DNA of 64,000 nt from Chitinophaga caeni (lineage in GTDB: Bacteria; Bacteroidota; Bacteroidia; Chitinophagales; Chitinophagaceae), in assembly GCF_002557795.1 (NCBI RefSeq), contig NZ_CP023777.1:1302001-1366000 (forward strand). Direction: 5' to 3'. Of the stretch, positions 1 through 9,438 are shown piece after piece. The position numbers and the translations under genes are program-made. Position 1 is the stretch's first letter. Every line of letters starts with the position of its first letter. The notes under the pieces are model-generated. The model was given only the letters and a program-made list of their open reading frames with translations, was not told where the DNA came from and did not search any database.

Positions 1-336
1 CGCACGGCCGGAACAAAAGTTCCACAAACGATTGACCGTGTACCGGAAGGGCACTACTTACAGTGGGTAAATGCTTGTATCGCTGGTTACGGTAAGAATG
101 AATTAAGTTCTCCATTCGAGATTGCCGGTCCGTTGACCGAAACCATCCTGATGGGTAACTTGGCAATCCGCAGCTTCGATATTCAGAAACCCCGTGCTGA
201 CGGTAGGGGATTTGATTATCCGGGTCGTTATATCAAGTTGTTGTGGGATGGTCAGGATATGAAGATTACCAACTTCGATGATGCGAATCAGTTTGTAAAA
301 CGTACTTACCGCCAAGGTTGGACTTTGGGTGCGTAG
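1..336 (+). CDS. Gfo/Idh/MocA-family oxidoreductase, C-terminal part (cut by window edge)
   Basis: The frame is open from base 1 to the stop at 334-336, giving about 111 C-terminal residues; the start lies outside the window. The piece carries the typical end of Bacteroidota Gfo/Idh/MocA proteins: a segment LQWVNACIAGYG, then SSPFEIAGPLTETILMGNLA, and a final YRQGW block. These enzymes bind NAD(P) in an N-terminal Rossmann fold, which is not visible here, and act on sugars or related polyols through a C-terminal alpha/beta domain. Substrate cannot be inferred. A U-rich hairpin follows the stop, so this is the last gene of its transcript. A start at TTG 133 would be a truncation artefact, because the reading frame continues upstream with family-like sequence. 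Confidence 0.75.
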   Translation, partial: RTAGTKVPQTIDRVPEGHYLQWVNACIAGYGKNELSSPFEIAGPLTETILMGNLAIRSFDIQKPRADGRGFDYPGRYIKLLWDGQDMKITNFDDANQFVKRTYRQGWTLGA

Positions 337-364
337 GAATGTTTTTTGAAGATATAATTTTGGG

Positions 365-400
365 AATGGCCTCCGGTTGGGGGCCATTTTTGTTTTGCTA
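365..400 (+). terminator. Intrinsic terminator after the oxidoreductase
   Basis: AATGGCC (365-371) pairs with GGCCATT (382-388) and is followed by a T-rich run, 30 bases after the upstream stop codon. Confidence 0.7.
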
Positions 401-427
401 GTGCCGGATTATGGGGGCCGGATATGT

Positions 428-451
428 GGGGGCCGGTCGCGACCGGCCCCC
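428..451. repeat. 24-bp perfect GC palindrome
   Basis: The 24 bases are self-complementary without a loop, centre at 439/440, built from GGGGGCCGGTCG and its complement. A partial direct copy (GGGGGCCGG) lies just upstream near 414-422. It sits between the oxidoreductase terminator and the typA terminator. Role unknown; it may be a decayed hairpin element. Confidence 0.6.
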
Positions 452-457
452 TGGCAG

Positions 458-510
458 GGAGGCATAAAAAAATAGGCTGGGTTTTACCCAGCCTATTTTT
501 TTATGCCTCC
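458..510. terminator. 25-bp perfect inverted repeat, terminator for typA
   Basis: Left arm 458-482 and right arm 486-510 are exactly complementary around a 3-base loop. The core AATAGGCTGGGT is flanked by A7/T7, so on the minus strand it is a GC stem with a U-tract. The right arm overlaps the last codons and the stop (501-503) of typA. The A/T flanks on both sides mean it could stop transcription in both directions. Confidence 0.75.
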
Positions 511-2309
511 GATTTCATCATTTTCTGTTGTTTCTTCCTTTCTTCCTCATCCAACAACACCTTACGCATACGGATATGGTTCGGTGTTACTTCGATACAT
601 TCATCGTGTTGAATGTATTCCATACATTCCTCCAGTGTCATCAATGTTTTAGGAGCGATGTTGGTAGCTGCATCGGAACCGCTGGCGCGCATGTTGGTCA
701 GTTTTTTACCCTCGTTAGGGTTTACAACCAAGTCGCCGGGCTTATTGTTTTCCCCGATGATCATACCTTTATATACTTCTTCTCCCGGATCAACGAAGAA
801 GAAACCCCTGTCTTGTAATTTATCAAGGGAGTAACCGGTAGTTGTACCTGCTTCTTTCGCGATCAATACGCCGTTGTTACGACCGGGGATGTTACCTTTC
901 CATGGTTTGTAATCTAAGAAACGGTGTGCCATTACAGCTTCGCCGGCAGTTGCTGTCAACATTTGCGTACGCAAACCGATCAAGCCGCGGGAAGGAATTT
1001 CAAATTCCAGGTGCTGCATTTCGCCTTTCGTTTCCATGATCAACATTTCACCTTTACGGCGAGTCACGAGGTCAATTACTTTACTGGCAAATTCTTGCGG
1101 AACGTCAACTACCAAGGTTTCATAAGGCTCACATTTCTTACCGTCGATCGTTTTCAGGATTACTTGCGGCTGACCAACTGTTAATTCGTAACCTTCGCGG
1201 CGCATGGTTTCTACCAATACTCCCAGGTGAAGGATACCGCGACCATATACTAAGAAGCTATCAGCGCTGTCTGTATCAACTACACGTAAAGCCAGGTTTT
1301 TTTCCAGCTCTTTGGTCAAGCGGTCACGGATGTGACGGGAAGTAACGAATTTACCATCCTTACCGAAGAAAGGAGAGTTGTTGATGCTGAACATCATATT
1401 CATCGTAGGTTCGTCTACGCTGATTACTGGCAATGCTTCAGGGTTTTCGAAATCAGCGATGGTATCACCGATACCGAAATCCTCGATACCAACAACAGCA
1501 CAGATATCACCTGCTACCACTTCAGCCACTTTCTTTTTACCTAATGCTTCGAAAATATATAGTTCGCGAACGCGGGTTTTAACGATTGTACCATCGGCTT
1601 TGATCAAAGAAATCGGTTGGTTTTCTTTGATAGTACCGCGGGCAACCCTACCAATGGCGATACGGCCAAGGAAGGTAGAATAATCGAGGGAAGTGATTTG
1701 CATTTGCAAAGTTCCTTCTTCAATAGTTGGCTCCGGTACATGTTTTAATATACCTTCCAACAGGGGAATAATATCTTCTGAAGGCGTTAATGAATCATTG
1801 AACCAACCGTTTTTACCGGAACCGTAGTAAGTTGGGAAGTCCAATTGTTCCTCGGTAGCATCCAGGTTGAAGAATAATTCAAATACGGCATCATGTACCT
1901 CGTCGGGGCGGCAATTCGGTTTATCAACCTTGTTGATTACCACGATCGGTTTCAGGTTTAACTGTAAAGCCTTTTGTAATACGAAGCGGGTTTGCGGCAT
2001 GGGGCCTTCGAAGGCATCCACCAGGAGGATCACACCATCAGCCATTTTCAATACACGCTCTACCTCACCACCGAAGTCGGCGTGACCCGGTGTATCGATA
2101 ACGTTGATTTTAACGCCGTTGAACTCCACGGATACGTTTTTACTCAAGATCGTGATACCACGTTCCCTTTCGAGGTCATTGTTGTCCATGATCAATTCAC
2201 CGGTTTCCTGGTTTTCCCTGAAAACATTCGTTTGGTGTAAAATTTTATCCACCAAGGTTGTTTTCCCGTGGTCTACGTGCGCAATAATCGCGATGTTTCT
2301 TATTTGCAT
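501..2309 (-). CDS. typA: Translational GTPase TypA/BipA
   Basis: Ribosome-associated GTPase of the EF-G/LepA superfamily, involved in 50S assembly and stress or low-temperature growth. The protein has all G motifs near the N-terminus: HVDHGKTT (about residues 11-18), ERGITI, DTPGH and NKVD. These are followed by EF-G-like domains and the TypA-specific C-terminal domain (GMIIGENNKPGDLVVN region). Its roughly 600 residues match the family. I start at ATG 2307-2309 (MQIRNIAIIAHVDHGKTT), because family members begin a few residues before the first beta-strand; an in-frame start at 2345 would add 12 unsupported residues. It is monocistronic, with a perfect hairpin terminator overlapping its stop. 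Confidence 0.97.
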   Translation of the reverse strand: MQIRNIAIIAHVDHGKTTLVDKILHQTNVFRENQETGELIMDNNDLERERGITILSKNVSVEFNGVKINVIDTPGHADFGGEVERVLKMADGVILLVDAFEGPMPQTRFVLQKALQLNLKPIVVINKVDKPNCRPDEVHDAVFELFFNLDATEEQLDFPTYYGSGKNGWFNDSLTPSEDIIPLLEGILKHVPEPTIEEGTLQMQITSLDYSTFLGRIAIGRVARGTIKENQPISLIKADGTIVKTRVRELYIFEALGKKKVAEVVAGDICAVVGIEDFGIGDTIADFENPEALPVISVDEPTMNMMFSINNSPFFGKDGKFVTSRHIRDRLTKELEKNLALRVVDTDSADSFLVYGRGILHLGVLVETMRREGYELTVGQPQVILKTIDGKKCEPYETLVVDVPQEFASKVIDLVTRRKGEMLIMETKGEMQHLEFEIPSRGLIGLRTQMLTATAGEAVMAHRFLDYKPWKGNIPGRNNGVLIAKEAGTTTGYSLDKLQDRGFFFVDPGEEVYKGMIIGENNKPGDLVVNPNEGKKLTNMRASGSDAATNIAPKTLMTLEECMEYIQHDECIEVTPNHIRMRKVLLDEEERKKQQKMMKSEA

Positions 2310-2616
2310 AATAATAACTTGCTTTTGGCTGTACGTATACCTCACAGATAACTCTGTTCCAGGTTATTGCATTCAGCCCTCAAAAGAAGGCGCAAAGGTA
2401 CGAAAATGTAGCGAATTTCTAGGCTATAGGGTTTAAATTAATGTAATCATTTGTTAAACTCGCGCGTATTATTTATTAAGCCATGATTTACAACTGTTTA
2501 AATGATGGCAAATATTGTATATAATCCCGGTTGAATTAATAAATAATTAAATGTGAAAAGAGCTAATTTTCAGCATTATTTTTGTTGTTAATGCTGTATT
2601 TACTTAAATCTTTTCA
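2310..2616. other. Divergent intergenic region typA / hydrolase
   Basis: About 300 AT-rich bases between two divergent genes. They must contain both promoters. I see no convincing operator, RNA or repeat. Confidence 0.4.
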
Positions 2617-3630
2617 ATGAAATCCGATATGAAAAAATGCTTGCTTTTGGCTTGTCTATTTGGATTGATAGGGCTTTTTCATCCGGCTGCCGCGCAGCAA
2701 ATTCCTTCGCAGGATATCATGCTGTCGCAATACGAATATCCATTTCCCGTAAAGTTTATCTCCGTTCATGCGCAAGGACAAGTGCTGTCGATGGCATATA
2801 TGGATGTGCTGCCGGCAAAACCTAATGGTAAAACTATATTGTTATTACACGGGAAGAATTTCAACGGCGCTTATTGGGATAGTACCGCCGCGGCTTTACG
2901 TGATGCCGGTTACCGCGTTGTGATGCCTGATCAAATCGGTTTCGGCAAATCCTCGAAACCGGCGCATTTTCAATATAGTTTTCAACAATTGGCCTTGAAT
3001 ACCAAGGCTTTATTAGATACTATCGGGGTGAAGAAAACGGCGGTGCTGGGGCACTCGATGGGAGGAATGTTGGCCGCCAGGTTTGCATTGATGTTTCCGG
3101 GTACCACGGAAAAGTTGATCCTCGAAAACCCGATCGGACTCGAAGATTGGAAAACAATGGTTCCGTATATGTCGATCGACCAATGGTACAAAGGTGAGTT
3201 AGCCCAAAACTACCAGGAGATCAAGGCATACCAGTTGAATAGCTATTATGCCGGGCATTGGTCGCCGGCATACGAGAAATGGGCTTCTTTATTGGCAAGC
3301 TGGATTACCGCCAAAGAATACCCCTTGGTAGCATGGAATTCGGCTTTGACTTATGATATGATCTTCACGCAACCCGTTGTTTACGAATTTAAAGATATCC
3401 GGGTGCCGACTTTGTTGATCATCGGGCAAAGAGATAGAACGGCATTGGGAAAGGCGCTAGTTTCAGCAGAAGTTCGCGCCAAAATGGGTAATTACCCCGA
3501 ACTCGGTAAAAAAACTGCCAAGGCAATTCCCGGTGCCAAGTTGGTTCCGCTGGATAATGTGGGGCATCTTCCACATATCGAGGCCTTTTCGAGGTTCATC
3601 GAACCATTGAAAAAATTCTTGGCGCAATAG
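2617..3630 (+). CDS. Secreted alpha/beta hydrolase
   Basis: A 337-residue alpha/beta-hydrolase-fold protein with a cleavable signal peptide (hydrophobic run ending FHPAAAQQ, about residue 28), so periplasmic or exported. Visible elements: the oxyanion-side HG (LLLHGKNF, about 75-82), nucleophile elbow GHSMGG with Ser147, acid Asp273 in GQRDRT and His317 in VGHLPH. The triad is complete. The pattern is that of esterase/haloperoxidase-like family members; substrate is unknown. A second ATG at 2629 (MKKCLLL) would give a more conventional signal peptide and may be the true start. It stands alone, convergent with the patatin gene two bases downstream. Confidence 0.88.
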   Translation: MKSDMKKCLLLACLFGLIGLFHPAAAQQIPSQDIMLSQYEYPFPVKFISVHAQGQVLSMAYMDVLPAKPNGKTILLLHGKNFNGAYWDSTAAALRDAGYRVVMPDQIGFGKSSKPAHFQYSFQQLALNTKALLDTIGVKKTAVLGHSMGGMLAARFALMFPGTTEKLILENPIGLEDWKTMVPYMSIDQWYKGELAQNYQEIKAYQLNSYYAGHWSPAYEKWASLLASWITAKEYPLVAWNSALTYDMIFTQPVVYEFKDIRVPTLLIIGQRDRTALGKALVSAEVRAKMGNYPELGKKTAKAIPGAKLVPLDNVGHLPHIEAFSRFIEPLKKFLAQ

Positions 3631-3632
3631 GT

Positions 3633-5864
3633 TTACGGTTGTTGTTCCATTGACTTTTCAATGTACTTGAAAGCATTTTGTATGGCAGGGTTTTTCAGGG
3701 CTTCCGCGATATCCCTTTTTTCCCGGGATGTAAGGTGGAAGCTCAATGCAGCAGCTTGGTTGGATTGCTGCGGCACATATTGAAAGATGACCCTTTCGAA
3801 CTTGTTAGGAAAATACCCTTCCATGTAATTGATCATGTAATCTTGCGTATAGTCCTGCATAGTGCTCCAGTGTTGTTGCATCGTGAACAGCGGCTCAAAC
3901 AGGAGGTCGCTTAAATCCTTGTAACCCTTGATGCGTTGCATATTGTTCTTCCGCGTATCGCGGATTTGTATAAACAATACACCACCCGTATTCGCATTAA
4001 TCCAATCCCTGAAAGTATACAGGAACCGCAGGCTTGTTTCCTGTCCAAAATTATCCCGGATCCCGGCATCCATCACATCGATGATCGGTTTGCTGGGAAG
4101 GAACACATTGGGCAGCACATATGGGAAGGTGGCGTTCATCCTGATGGCGCTAGTTACTTTAAGTTGACCGGCTGATTGTTTGCTGAAAAATTGTTGAAAG
4201 TCGATACCATCAATATCGCGCCATGGCCTTGTCGGATGTAGGTATTGCGGTGCGCAAAGGTAACTGATGGGCTGCGCCGAGATAATTAGCTTCCTGCCAT
4301 CGGCATTGATGGCGCCATTCCATATCAGCAGCGGTATATCTGCCTTGGCTTCGGGCTCTTGGTAAGCGCTGATGGGTTTATCGAGAATATAGTCGGTGTT
4401 TTTATTCAACTGCATTTCGAAGGCGTATCCGCGGTCTTTCGTATAGCGATTATTCCCGATCTTGAAATTTCTGAACGGCGTGATGAGGTCATTTACTGCT
4501 AACGAAGCAAAAACAGCATTGAGGATATCGCTCGAAATTTTCTCACGGTAAGTACTGTCATAAATATTGTGAACTTTTCCCTGTAGTTGTTGCAGGTACA
4601 ACTCCCGGAAATAAGTGGCGCCCATCATCCCACCGGAAGCGCCGGTCATCAAAACAGTATGCGTCATTAACCGCCCTTCCAACAAGCTGTCTAATCTTTG
4701 CAAAACGTTCATGGTCCAAGTGGCAGAGCGGGTACCGCCGCCGCTAACGTTCAGGATAACCAGTTTCGGTTTAATGTTTTCCGGGAACTTGCTTCTCCAT
4801 CTTTGTAAGATTTGAATGGTGCTGGCTTGATCCCGGTAGCTTCTCTCTTCACTGAAAAATGATTGTAAATGCTCGACATCATAAACGGGCCTTTCATTTT
4901 TGTTTAGGTAATTGAGCCCATAGCCTTTGTTGCGGTTATCTACCATATCATGCTTTACCATCCAGTTAAGCCCGATCAATATGACAAGGAGAAAAGGTAT
5001 TGACCAGGTTTGTAGTAGGTATGAATAAGCCCCGGCAATGCCGATTAGGAAGGCGAAAAAGATCAGGACGCTGGCCCCGGCCGGTATGCGGAAAGCGTTG
5101 TAGTCCATCAGGTAAGCCAGTATTACCAGGAATACCAAGGCTAGCCCGATCGTGATCATCGCGGCAACATGGTGTTGCTTAAAGATATTATCCAGGTAGT
5201 GTTTGTTGTAGTGGTCAACGTTTCTCGCGCGACGGATGCGCCAGGGGGTAGAAAAATAATTATCAACCGGCAATGCATTTTCATCCGGCTCCTGCGTCGG
5301 TTTAATGATCAGGCGTAGAAAATTCCTCGTGGTGCCGAACTGGCGGTTCAGGCGTTTGCCGATGTTTTTATCCGCATTAAAAAAATAGAAAAAGGAAATA
5401 AAGATGATCAATAAATATCCCGCCACGAACCCTTCGGTCAATAACAATACATTCGGAACCATATTTAACTCCTGGTACAGTTGATAGCGCCATAACCTGA
5501 AGATCATATCCCCGAGGAACAATGCGGGGATGATCATATTATTCAAACAATACCTGAAGAATGGTTGGGTCGTGGTGGCCAGGAATTTAAACCTGCCGGA
5601 ATGCAGGATGAAAGTGGTAATATTCCAACTCATCGTGAATACCGCCAAAGCAACTCCGAGGATGGCCGTGCTGTAAAAGCTCACCTTACCAAGGTATTCC
5701 GGCGCTAAGAATAAGGAATCCCCACCGAAAAGCTTGGCAAACCCGCCGTTAATCGTGCTGAATAAAATTACCCAGAAAATCAACAAGATTTGGTACTTCC
5801 TGAAATGAAGTAACAATAATTGAATAGGAAAGGAATAGTAAATTTTAAATATGAAATATTTCAC
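3633..5864 (-). CDS. Membrane-anchored patatin-like phospholipase
   Basis: A 743-residue protein in two halves. Residues 1-300 contain about seven hydrophobic segments, predicted transmembrane. Residues 365-740 form a patatin domain: oxyanion-hole glycines GGGTR (375-379), nucleophile GASGG (Ser410) and catalytic Asp599 in the DAG motif. It also has the family-typical block SAIRMNATFPYVLP before the Asp. Patatins use a Ser-Asp dyad to hydrolyse acyl chains of lipids. The large multi-pass N-terminal region is not part of classic patatins and places the lipase at the inner membrane. Lipid substrate and side of the membrane are unknown. Monocistronic by context. Confidence 0.85.
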   Translation of the reverse strand: MKYFIFKIYYSFPIQLLLLHFRKYQILLIFWVILFSTINGGFAKLFGGDSLFLAPEYLGKVSFYSTAILGVALAVFTMSWNITTFILHSGRFKFLATTTQPFFRYCLNNMIIPALFLGDMIFRLWRYQLYQELNMVPNVLLLTEGFVAGYLLIIFISFFYFFNADKNIGKRLNRQFGTTRNFLRLIIKPTQEPDENALPVDNYFSTPWRIRRARNVDHYNKHYLDNIFKQHHVAAMITIGLALVFLVILAYLMDYNAFRIPAGASVLIFFAFLIGIAGAYSYLLQTWSIPFLLVILIGLNWMVKHDMVDNRNKGYGLNYLNKNERPVYDVEHLQSFFSEERSYRDQASTIQILQRWRSKFPENIKPKLVILNVSGGGTRSATWTMNVLQRLDSLLEGRLMTHTVLMTGASGGMMGATYFRELYLQQLQGKVHNIYDSTYREKISSDILNAVFASLAVNDLITPFRNFKIGNNRYTKDRGYAFEMQLNKNTDYILDKPISAYQEPEAKADIPLLIWNGAINADGRKLIISAQPISYLCAPQYLHPTRPWRDIDGIDFQQFFSKQSAGQLKVTSAIRMNATFPYVLPNVFLPSKPIIDVMDAGIRDNFGQETSLRFLYTFRDWINANTGGVLFIQIRDTRKNNMQRIKGYKDLSDLLFEPLFTMQQHWSTMQDYTQDYMINYMEGYFPNKFERVIFQYVPQQSNQAAALSFHLTSREKRDIAEALKNPAIQNAFKYIEKSMEQQP

Positions 5865-5941
5865 TTTTACGCCCGGGCTTTTGGCTAAACTTACGGAAAA
5901 AAATCAGCCCGAGTATCTACGGCATATTAAAATTTTTCTTT

Positions 5942-6985
5942 TTACATTGATTTTTTGCCGGCTAGGAATCTTCCCCAAACCATAACGATCAATAACAACA
6001 TGCCAACAAACTGGTGCGCAAGTGCGAAAGATAACGGAATGGCGACCTTGCTGTTCAATATCGTTAAAACGCCAAGTAAAACTTGCAACAGGACAACAAT
6101 CAGCGCCCAATTACGCATCCGGTGCAACCTGGACGATACCGGTTCTTTACCGGCTTTATACCACCATATGGCAATCAATAGGGTTAAGATATAGGCTAAA
6201 CCGCGGTGTATAAACTGTATCGTGATTTGATTATGCGTAATATCCTCAAAAAAACCGCCCTGTTTAAACATGCCCACCGGCCATGCTTGACCGTTGATGT
6301 CGGGCCAAGTACTAGCTACCAATGCAGCATGTAATCCAGCCATAAAAGCACCGTAAGCGAGTTGAACCACCAGGATAACCAGGATCCAGTTCATCAGCGT
6401 TTTCAATTTCGGTGCAAAGCTGATTTCCATCTTCGGGATAGAGAGTTTCAAGGCAAACCAGAAAGCATATATCAAGCAAAGTAAGGCCGCCAGGAAGTGG
6501 ATGGCCAAGCGGATATGGCTCACGTAAAGATTTTCTTCGTTTAAGCCGCTTTTTACCATCACCCAACCAATGAGTCCTTGCAATGCGCCTAAGCATAGCA
6601 GGATGATCATGGGTTGGATCATTTCCTTGGTAATCTTTTTCTTAACGATAAAGTATATAAACGGAACGATGAATACCAGTCCAATTAACCGGGCCCAGTT
6701 GCGGTGCAGCCACTCCCAGAAATAAATACCCTTGAAATCCTGCAAGGTGAAGTGGTTGTTTATATATTGGAATTGCCCGATTTCCTTGTACTTGTTGAAT
6801 GCCTCTTGCCAAGCTTGTTCATTCATGGGTGGCAAAGCGCCCAGGACAACTTTCCATTCCGTAATGGAAAGCCCGGAGCCGGTGAGGCGGGTGATGCCCC
6901 CCAACAATACTTGCACAATAATCATGGCTACCCCTACGAACAGCCAAATAACGACAGGTTTATGTTGCTTGAAATTGGTATTCAT
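5942..6985 (-). CDS. ctaA: Heme A synthase (COX15/CtaA family)
   Basis: A 347-residue integral membrane protein with eight predicted helices. It oxidises the C8 methyl of heme O to give heme A for aa3-type cytochrome oxidases. The N-terminal LGGITRLTGSGLSITEWK block is a COX15 signature. Histidines at the expected haem-ligand positions are seen in WLHRNWARLIG, HIRLAIHFLA, IQFIHRGLAY and ALAHQFVGML. It looks like COX15 type 2 (mitochondrial-like), as is usual in Bacteroidota. No ctaB or oxidase subunit genes lie nearby. It is divergent from rnhB. Confidence 0.93.
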   Translation of the reverse strand: MNTNFKQHKPVVIWLFVGVAMIIVQVLLGGITRLTGSGLSITEWKVVLGALPPMNEQAWQEAFNKYKEIGQFQYINNHFTLQDFKGIYFWEWLHRNWARLIGLVFIVPFIYFIVKKKITKEMIQPMIILLCLGALQGLIGWVMVKSGLNEENLYVSHIRLAIHFLAALLCLIYAFWFALKLSIPKMEISFAPKLKTLMNWILVILVVQLAYGAFMAGLHAALVASTWPDINGQAWPVGMFKQGGFFEDITHNQITIQFIHRGLAYILTLLIAIWWYKAGKEPVSSRLHRMRNWALIVVLLQVLLGVLTILNSKVAIPLSFALAHQFVGMLLLIVMVWGRFLAGKKSM

Positions 6986-7030
6986 AACGGCGCAAAATTA
7001 GGGGTAGAAATCTAATTAATAGAAGGAAAT

Positions 7031-7081
7031 GCCCGGAATCTGATCAAAATCATCTTTTATTGGTGAGATGATGTGCCGGGC
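7031..7081. other. Two-part hairpin in the ctaA/rnhB divergent region
   Basis: GCCCGG (7031-7036) pairs with CCGGGC (7076-7081), and inside it TCATCT (7050-7055) pairs with AGATGA (7066-7071). It lies between two divergently transcribed genes, where a terminator is not expected. Could be a small RNA, a leader structure or chance. The rest of 6986-7233 shows nothing I recognise. Confidence 0.35.
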
Positions 7082-7233
7082 TTTATATATTAATATGAAA
7101 ATTAAAACTTTATTTATAATTGAAAAAGAGATAGGATATTTATCAAGCCGTATATAAAAAGAATAATGCAAAAAGCCAAATATGCATTGTAGCTTCGAAT
7201 GATTAATTTTACCCGGATAAAAACATTAGACCA

Positions 7234-7842
7234 TTGCTGTTACCATACTATCAAGATGTATTTATCGAAGCAGGTTGCGATGAAGCGGGTAGAGGCTGCC
7301 TGGCAGGGCCGGTATATGCCGCCGCCGTGATCCTTCCCCGCAATTTTTCGCACCCGTTGCTCAATGATTCTAAACTGCTAAGGGAAGAAGATCGATTGGA
7401 ATTGAAATGTGTAATAGAAGAAAGCGCGCTCGCCTTTGCCGTAGGGAGCGTGGATAACGTGGAAATCGATGAAATCAATATTCTTAAAGCCTCGTTTGTG
7501 GCCATGCACAGGGCATTGGCACAATTGTTGATTGTTCCTGAATTAATCCTGGTCGATGGCAACCGGTTTACTCCCTACGGGGAAATTCCCTATGAATGTA
7601 TCGTGAAAGGAGACGGTAAATTTGCATCCATCGCGGCAGCTTCAATTTTAGCAAAAACTTACCGCGATGCCTATATGGAGCAGTTACATGAAGAATTTCC
7701 GCAATATGGCTGGAACACGAATAAAGGATATCCAACATTGCAGCATCGGGAAGCCATCAAGGAACACGGTGATACCCACTTACACCGAAAATCCTTCCGG
7801 TTATTGCCAGATCAGCTTACCATAGATTTTGACTCGGTTTAA
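7234..7842 (+). CDS. rnhB: Ribonuclease HII
   Basis: A 202-residue type 2 RNase H that cuts RNA in RNA/DNA hybrids and starts removal of single ribonucleotides from DNA. The four metal-binding acids are present: Asp16 and Glu17 ([13 protein letters not shown]), Asp108 (LVDGNRF) and Asp145 (YRDAYM). The family blocks NDSK and [17 protein letters not shown] are intact. The start is TTG at 7234; no ATG lies in frame upstream near the conserved N-terminus. Length is normal for a compact RNase HII. It is followed 93 bases later by rpoN on the same strand. Confidence 0.95.
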   Translation: MLLPYYQDVFIEAGCDEAGRGCLAGPVYAAAVILPRNFSHPLLNDSKLLREEDRLELKCVIEESALAFAVGSVDNVEIDEINILKASFVAMHRALAQLLIVPELILVDGNRFTPYGEIPYECIVKGDGKFASIAAASILAKTYRDAYMEQLHEEFPQYGWNTNKGYPTLQHREAIKEHGDTHLHRKSFRLLPDQLTIDFDSV

Positions 7843-7935
7843 TTGTATATTGTTGACATAATACTCCCTTACGCCGACAGCTAAATCTATTTTTAGAACT
7901 ATTGTTATTAATTTTGAGACCGATAGGACGTAGCT

Positions 7936-9417
7936 ATGTTAAAGCAGACTCAACAACAGAAATTATTACAAAAACTGTCACCGCAACAGATTCAATTGAT
8001 GAAGCTGTTGCAGGTTCCTACTGCCAACCTGGAAGAGAGGATCAAGGAAGAATTGGAAGAAAATCCCGCGTTGGAACATAGCGAAGATACTTACGATGAC
8101 GATCTATCTAAAGATCCGGCCGAAGAGTACGAAAATAATGATGATGAGTTCGAAGTGGACGGTGAAAGTGAATATGATAATATAGATATATCAGAATACG
8201 TGTCGGAAGGGGATGACGATATCGCGGACTATAAACTGCGTGATGATAATTACGGCGACCAGGAAGAAACCCGCACCATCCCGGTTAGGGTGGAGACTTC
8301 TTTCCACGAGCAATTATTATCCCAACTGGGAATGCTTGCCCTCGACGAACGCCAACACCGCGTAGCCGAACAAATTATCGGTAGCATCGATGATGATGGT
8401 TACCTGAGGAGGGAGGTCGATGCCATCGTGGATGATCTTTCGTTCTCCCAAAATATCGAGACCTCCGACGAGGAAGTGAAAGAGTTGATCAAGCTGATTC
8501 AAACCTTCGATCCGCCGGGCGTTTGTTGTGCCGATTTGAGGGAATGCCTGCTTTTGCAGCTCCGTAGAAAGCCACAGGATGAACCCAGCATCGTGAATGC
8601 TACCCAAATCCTTGATGAGTACTTCGAAGAATTTACCAAAAAACATTACGAGAAAATCCAAAAGGCCCTGGGCCTAAGCGATGATGATCTGAAGGAAGCC
8701 ATCACGCAAATTATCCGCCTGAACCCGAAACCCGGCTCTAACTTTGAATCGGTTAATAAGGCCGAGAGCTATGTAATACCCGATTTTTTTATATTGAACA
8801 ACAACGGGAAACTGGAACTTTCCCTCAATTCTAAAAATGCGCCGGACTTACGCATTTCCGAAGGTTACCGCGAAATGCTGAGGGAATACGATAAAGGGGA
8901 TAAGAAAGATAAGCGCCAGAAAGAAGCCGTATTGTTTATCAAGCAAAAGATTGATGCCGCGAAATGGTTTATCGATGCCATCAAGCAGCGCCAGCATACA
9001 TTATTGTCCACGATGGAAGCCATCATGGATTATCAAAGGGAGTTTTTCCTCACCGGCGATGAAACCACGTTGAAACCGATGATCTTAAAAGATATCGCGG
9101 ATCGTACGCAGCTCGATATTTCCACCGTTAGCCGCGTAGCCAACAGCAAGTTCGTGCAAACGGAATTCGGTACCTTTAAATTGAAATTCTTCTTCTCCGA
9201 ATCATTATCTACAGATAGCGGCGAAGAGGTGAGTACCCGGGAAGTAAAGAAGATACTTTCCGACCTGATCGAAGGGGAGAATAAGCGCAAGCCCTTGAGC
9301 GATGAAAATCTGACCAAGATGTTACAAGAAAAAGGTTATAATATTGCCCGTAGAACCGTGGCAAAATATAGGGAGCAGCTCAATATCCCGGTGGCCAGGT
9401 TAAGGAAAGCACTTTAA
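7936..9417 (+). CDS. rpoN: RNA polymerase sigma-54 factor
   Basis: A 493-residue RpoN with the classic layout: Gln/Leu-rich region I (QQQKLLQKLSPQQIQLMKLL, residues 6-25), a strongly acidic region II (about 48-115), the core-binding domain (about 120-300), an HTH-containing DNA-binding domain, and the RpoN box ARRTVAKYR (471-479) near the C-terminus. It directs RNA polymerase to -24/-12 promoters and needs an AAA+ activator, none of which is encoded in this window. Two sigma-54-like sites occur in front of outer-membrane protein genes at 56.4 and 57.2 kb. Confidence 0.97.
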   Translation: MLKQTQQQKLLQKLSPQQIQLMKLLQVPTANLEERIKEELEENPALEHSEDTYDDDLSKDPAEEYENNDDEFEVDGESEYDNIDISEYVSEGDDDIADYKLRDDNYGDQEETRTIPVRVETSFHEQLLSQLGMLALDERQHRVAEQIIGSIDDDGYLRREVDAIVDDLSFSQNIETSDEEVKELIKLIQTFDPPGVCCADLRECLLLQLRRKPQDEPSIVNATQILDEYFEEFTKKHYEKIQKALGLSDDDLKEAITQIIRLNPKPGSNFESVNKAESYVIPDFFILNNNGKLELSLNSKNAPDLRISEGYREMLREYDKGDKKDKRQKEAVLFIKQKIDAAKWFIDAIKQRQHTLLSTMEAIMDYQREFFLTGDETTLKPMILKDIADRTQLDISTVSRVANSKFVQTEFGTFKLKFFFSESLSTDSGEEVSTREVKKILSDLIEGENKRKPLSDENLTKMLQEKGYNIARRTVAKYREQLNIPVARLRKAL

Positions 9418-9438
9418 TATTTAGACTTTAACAAATAG

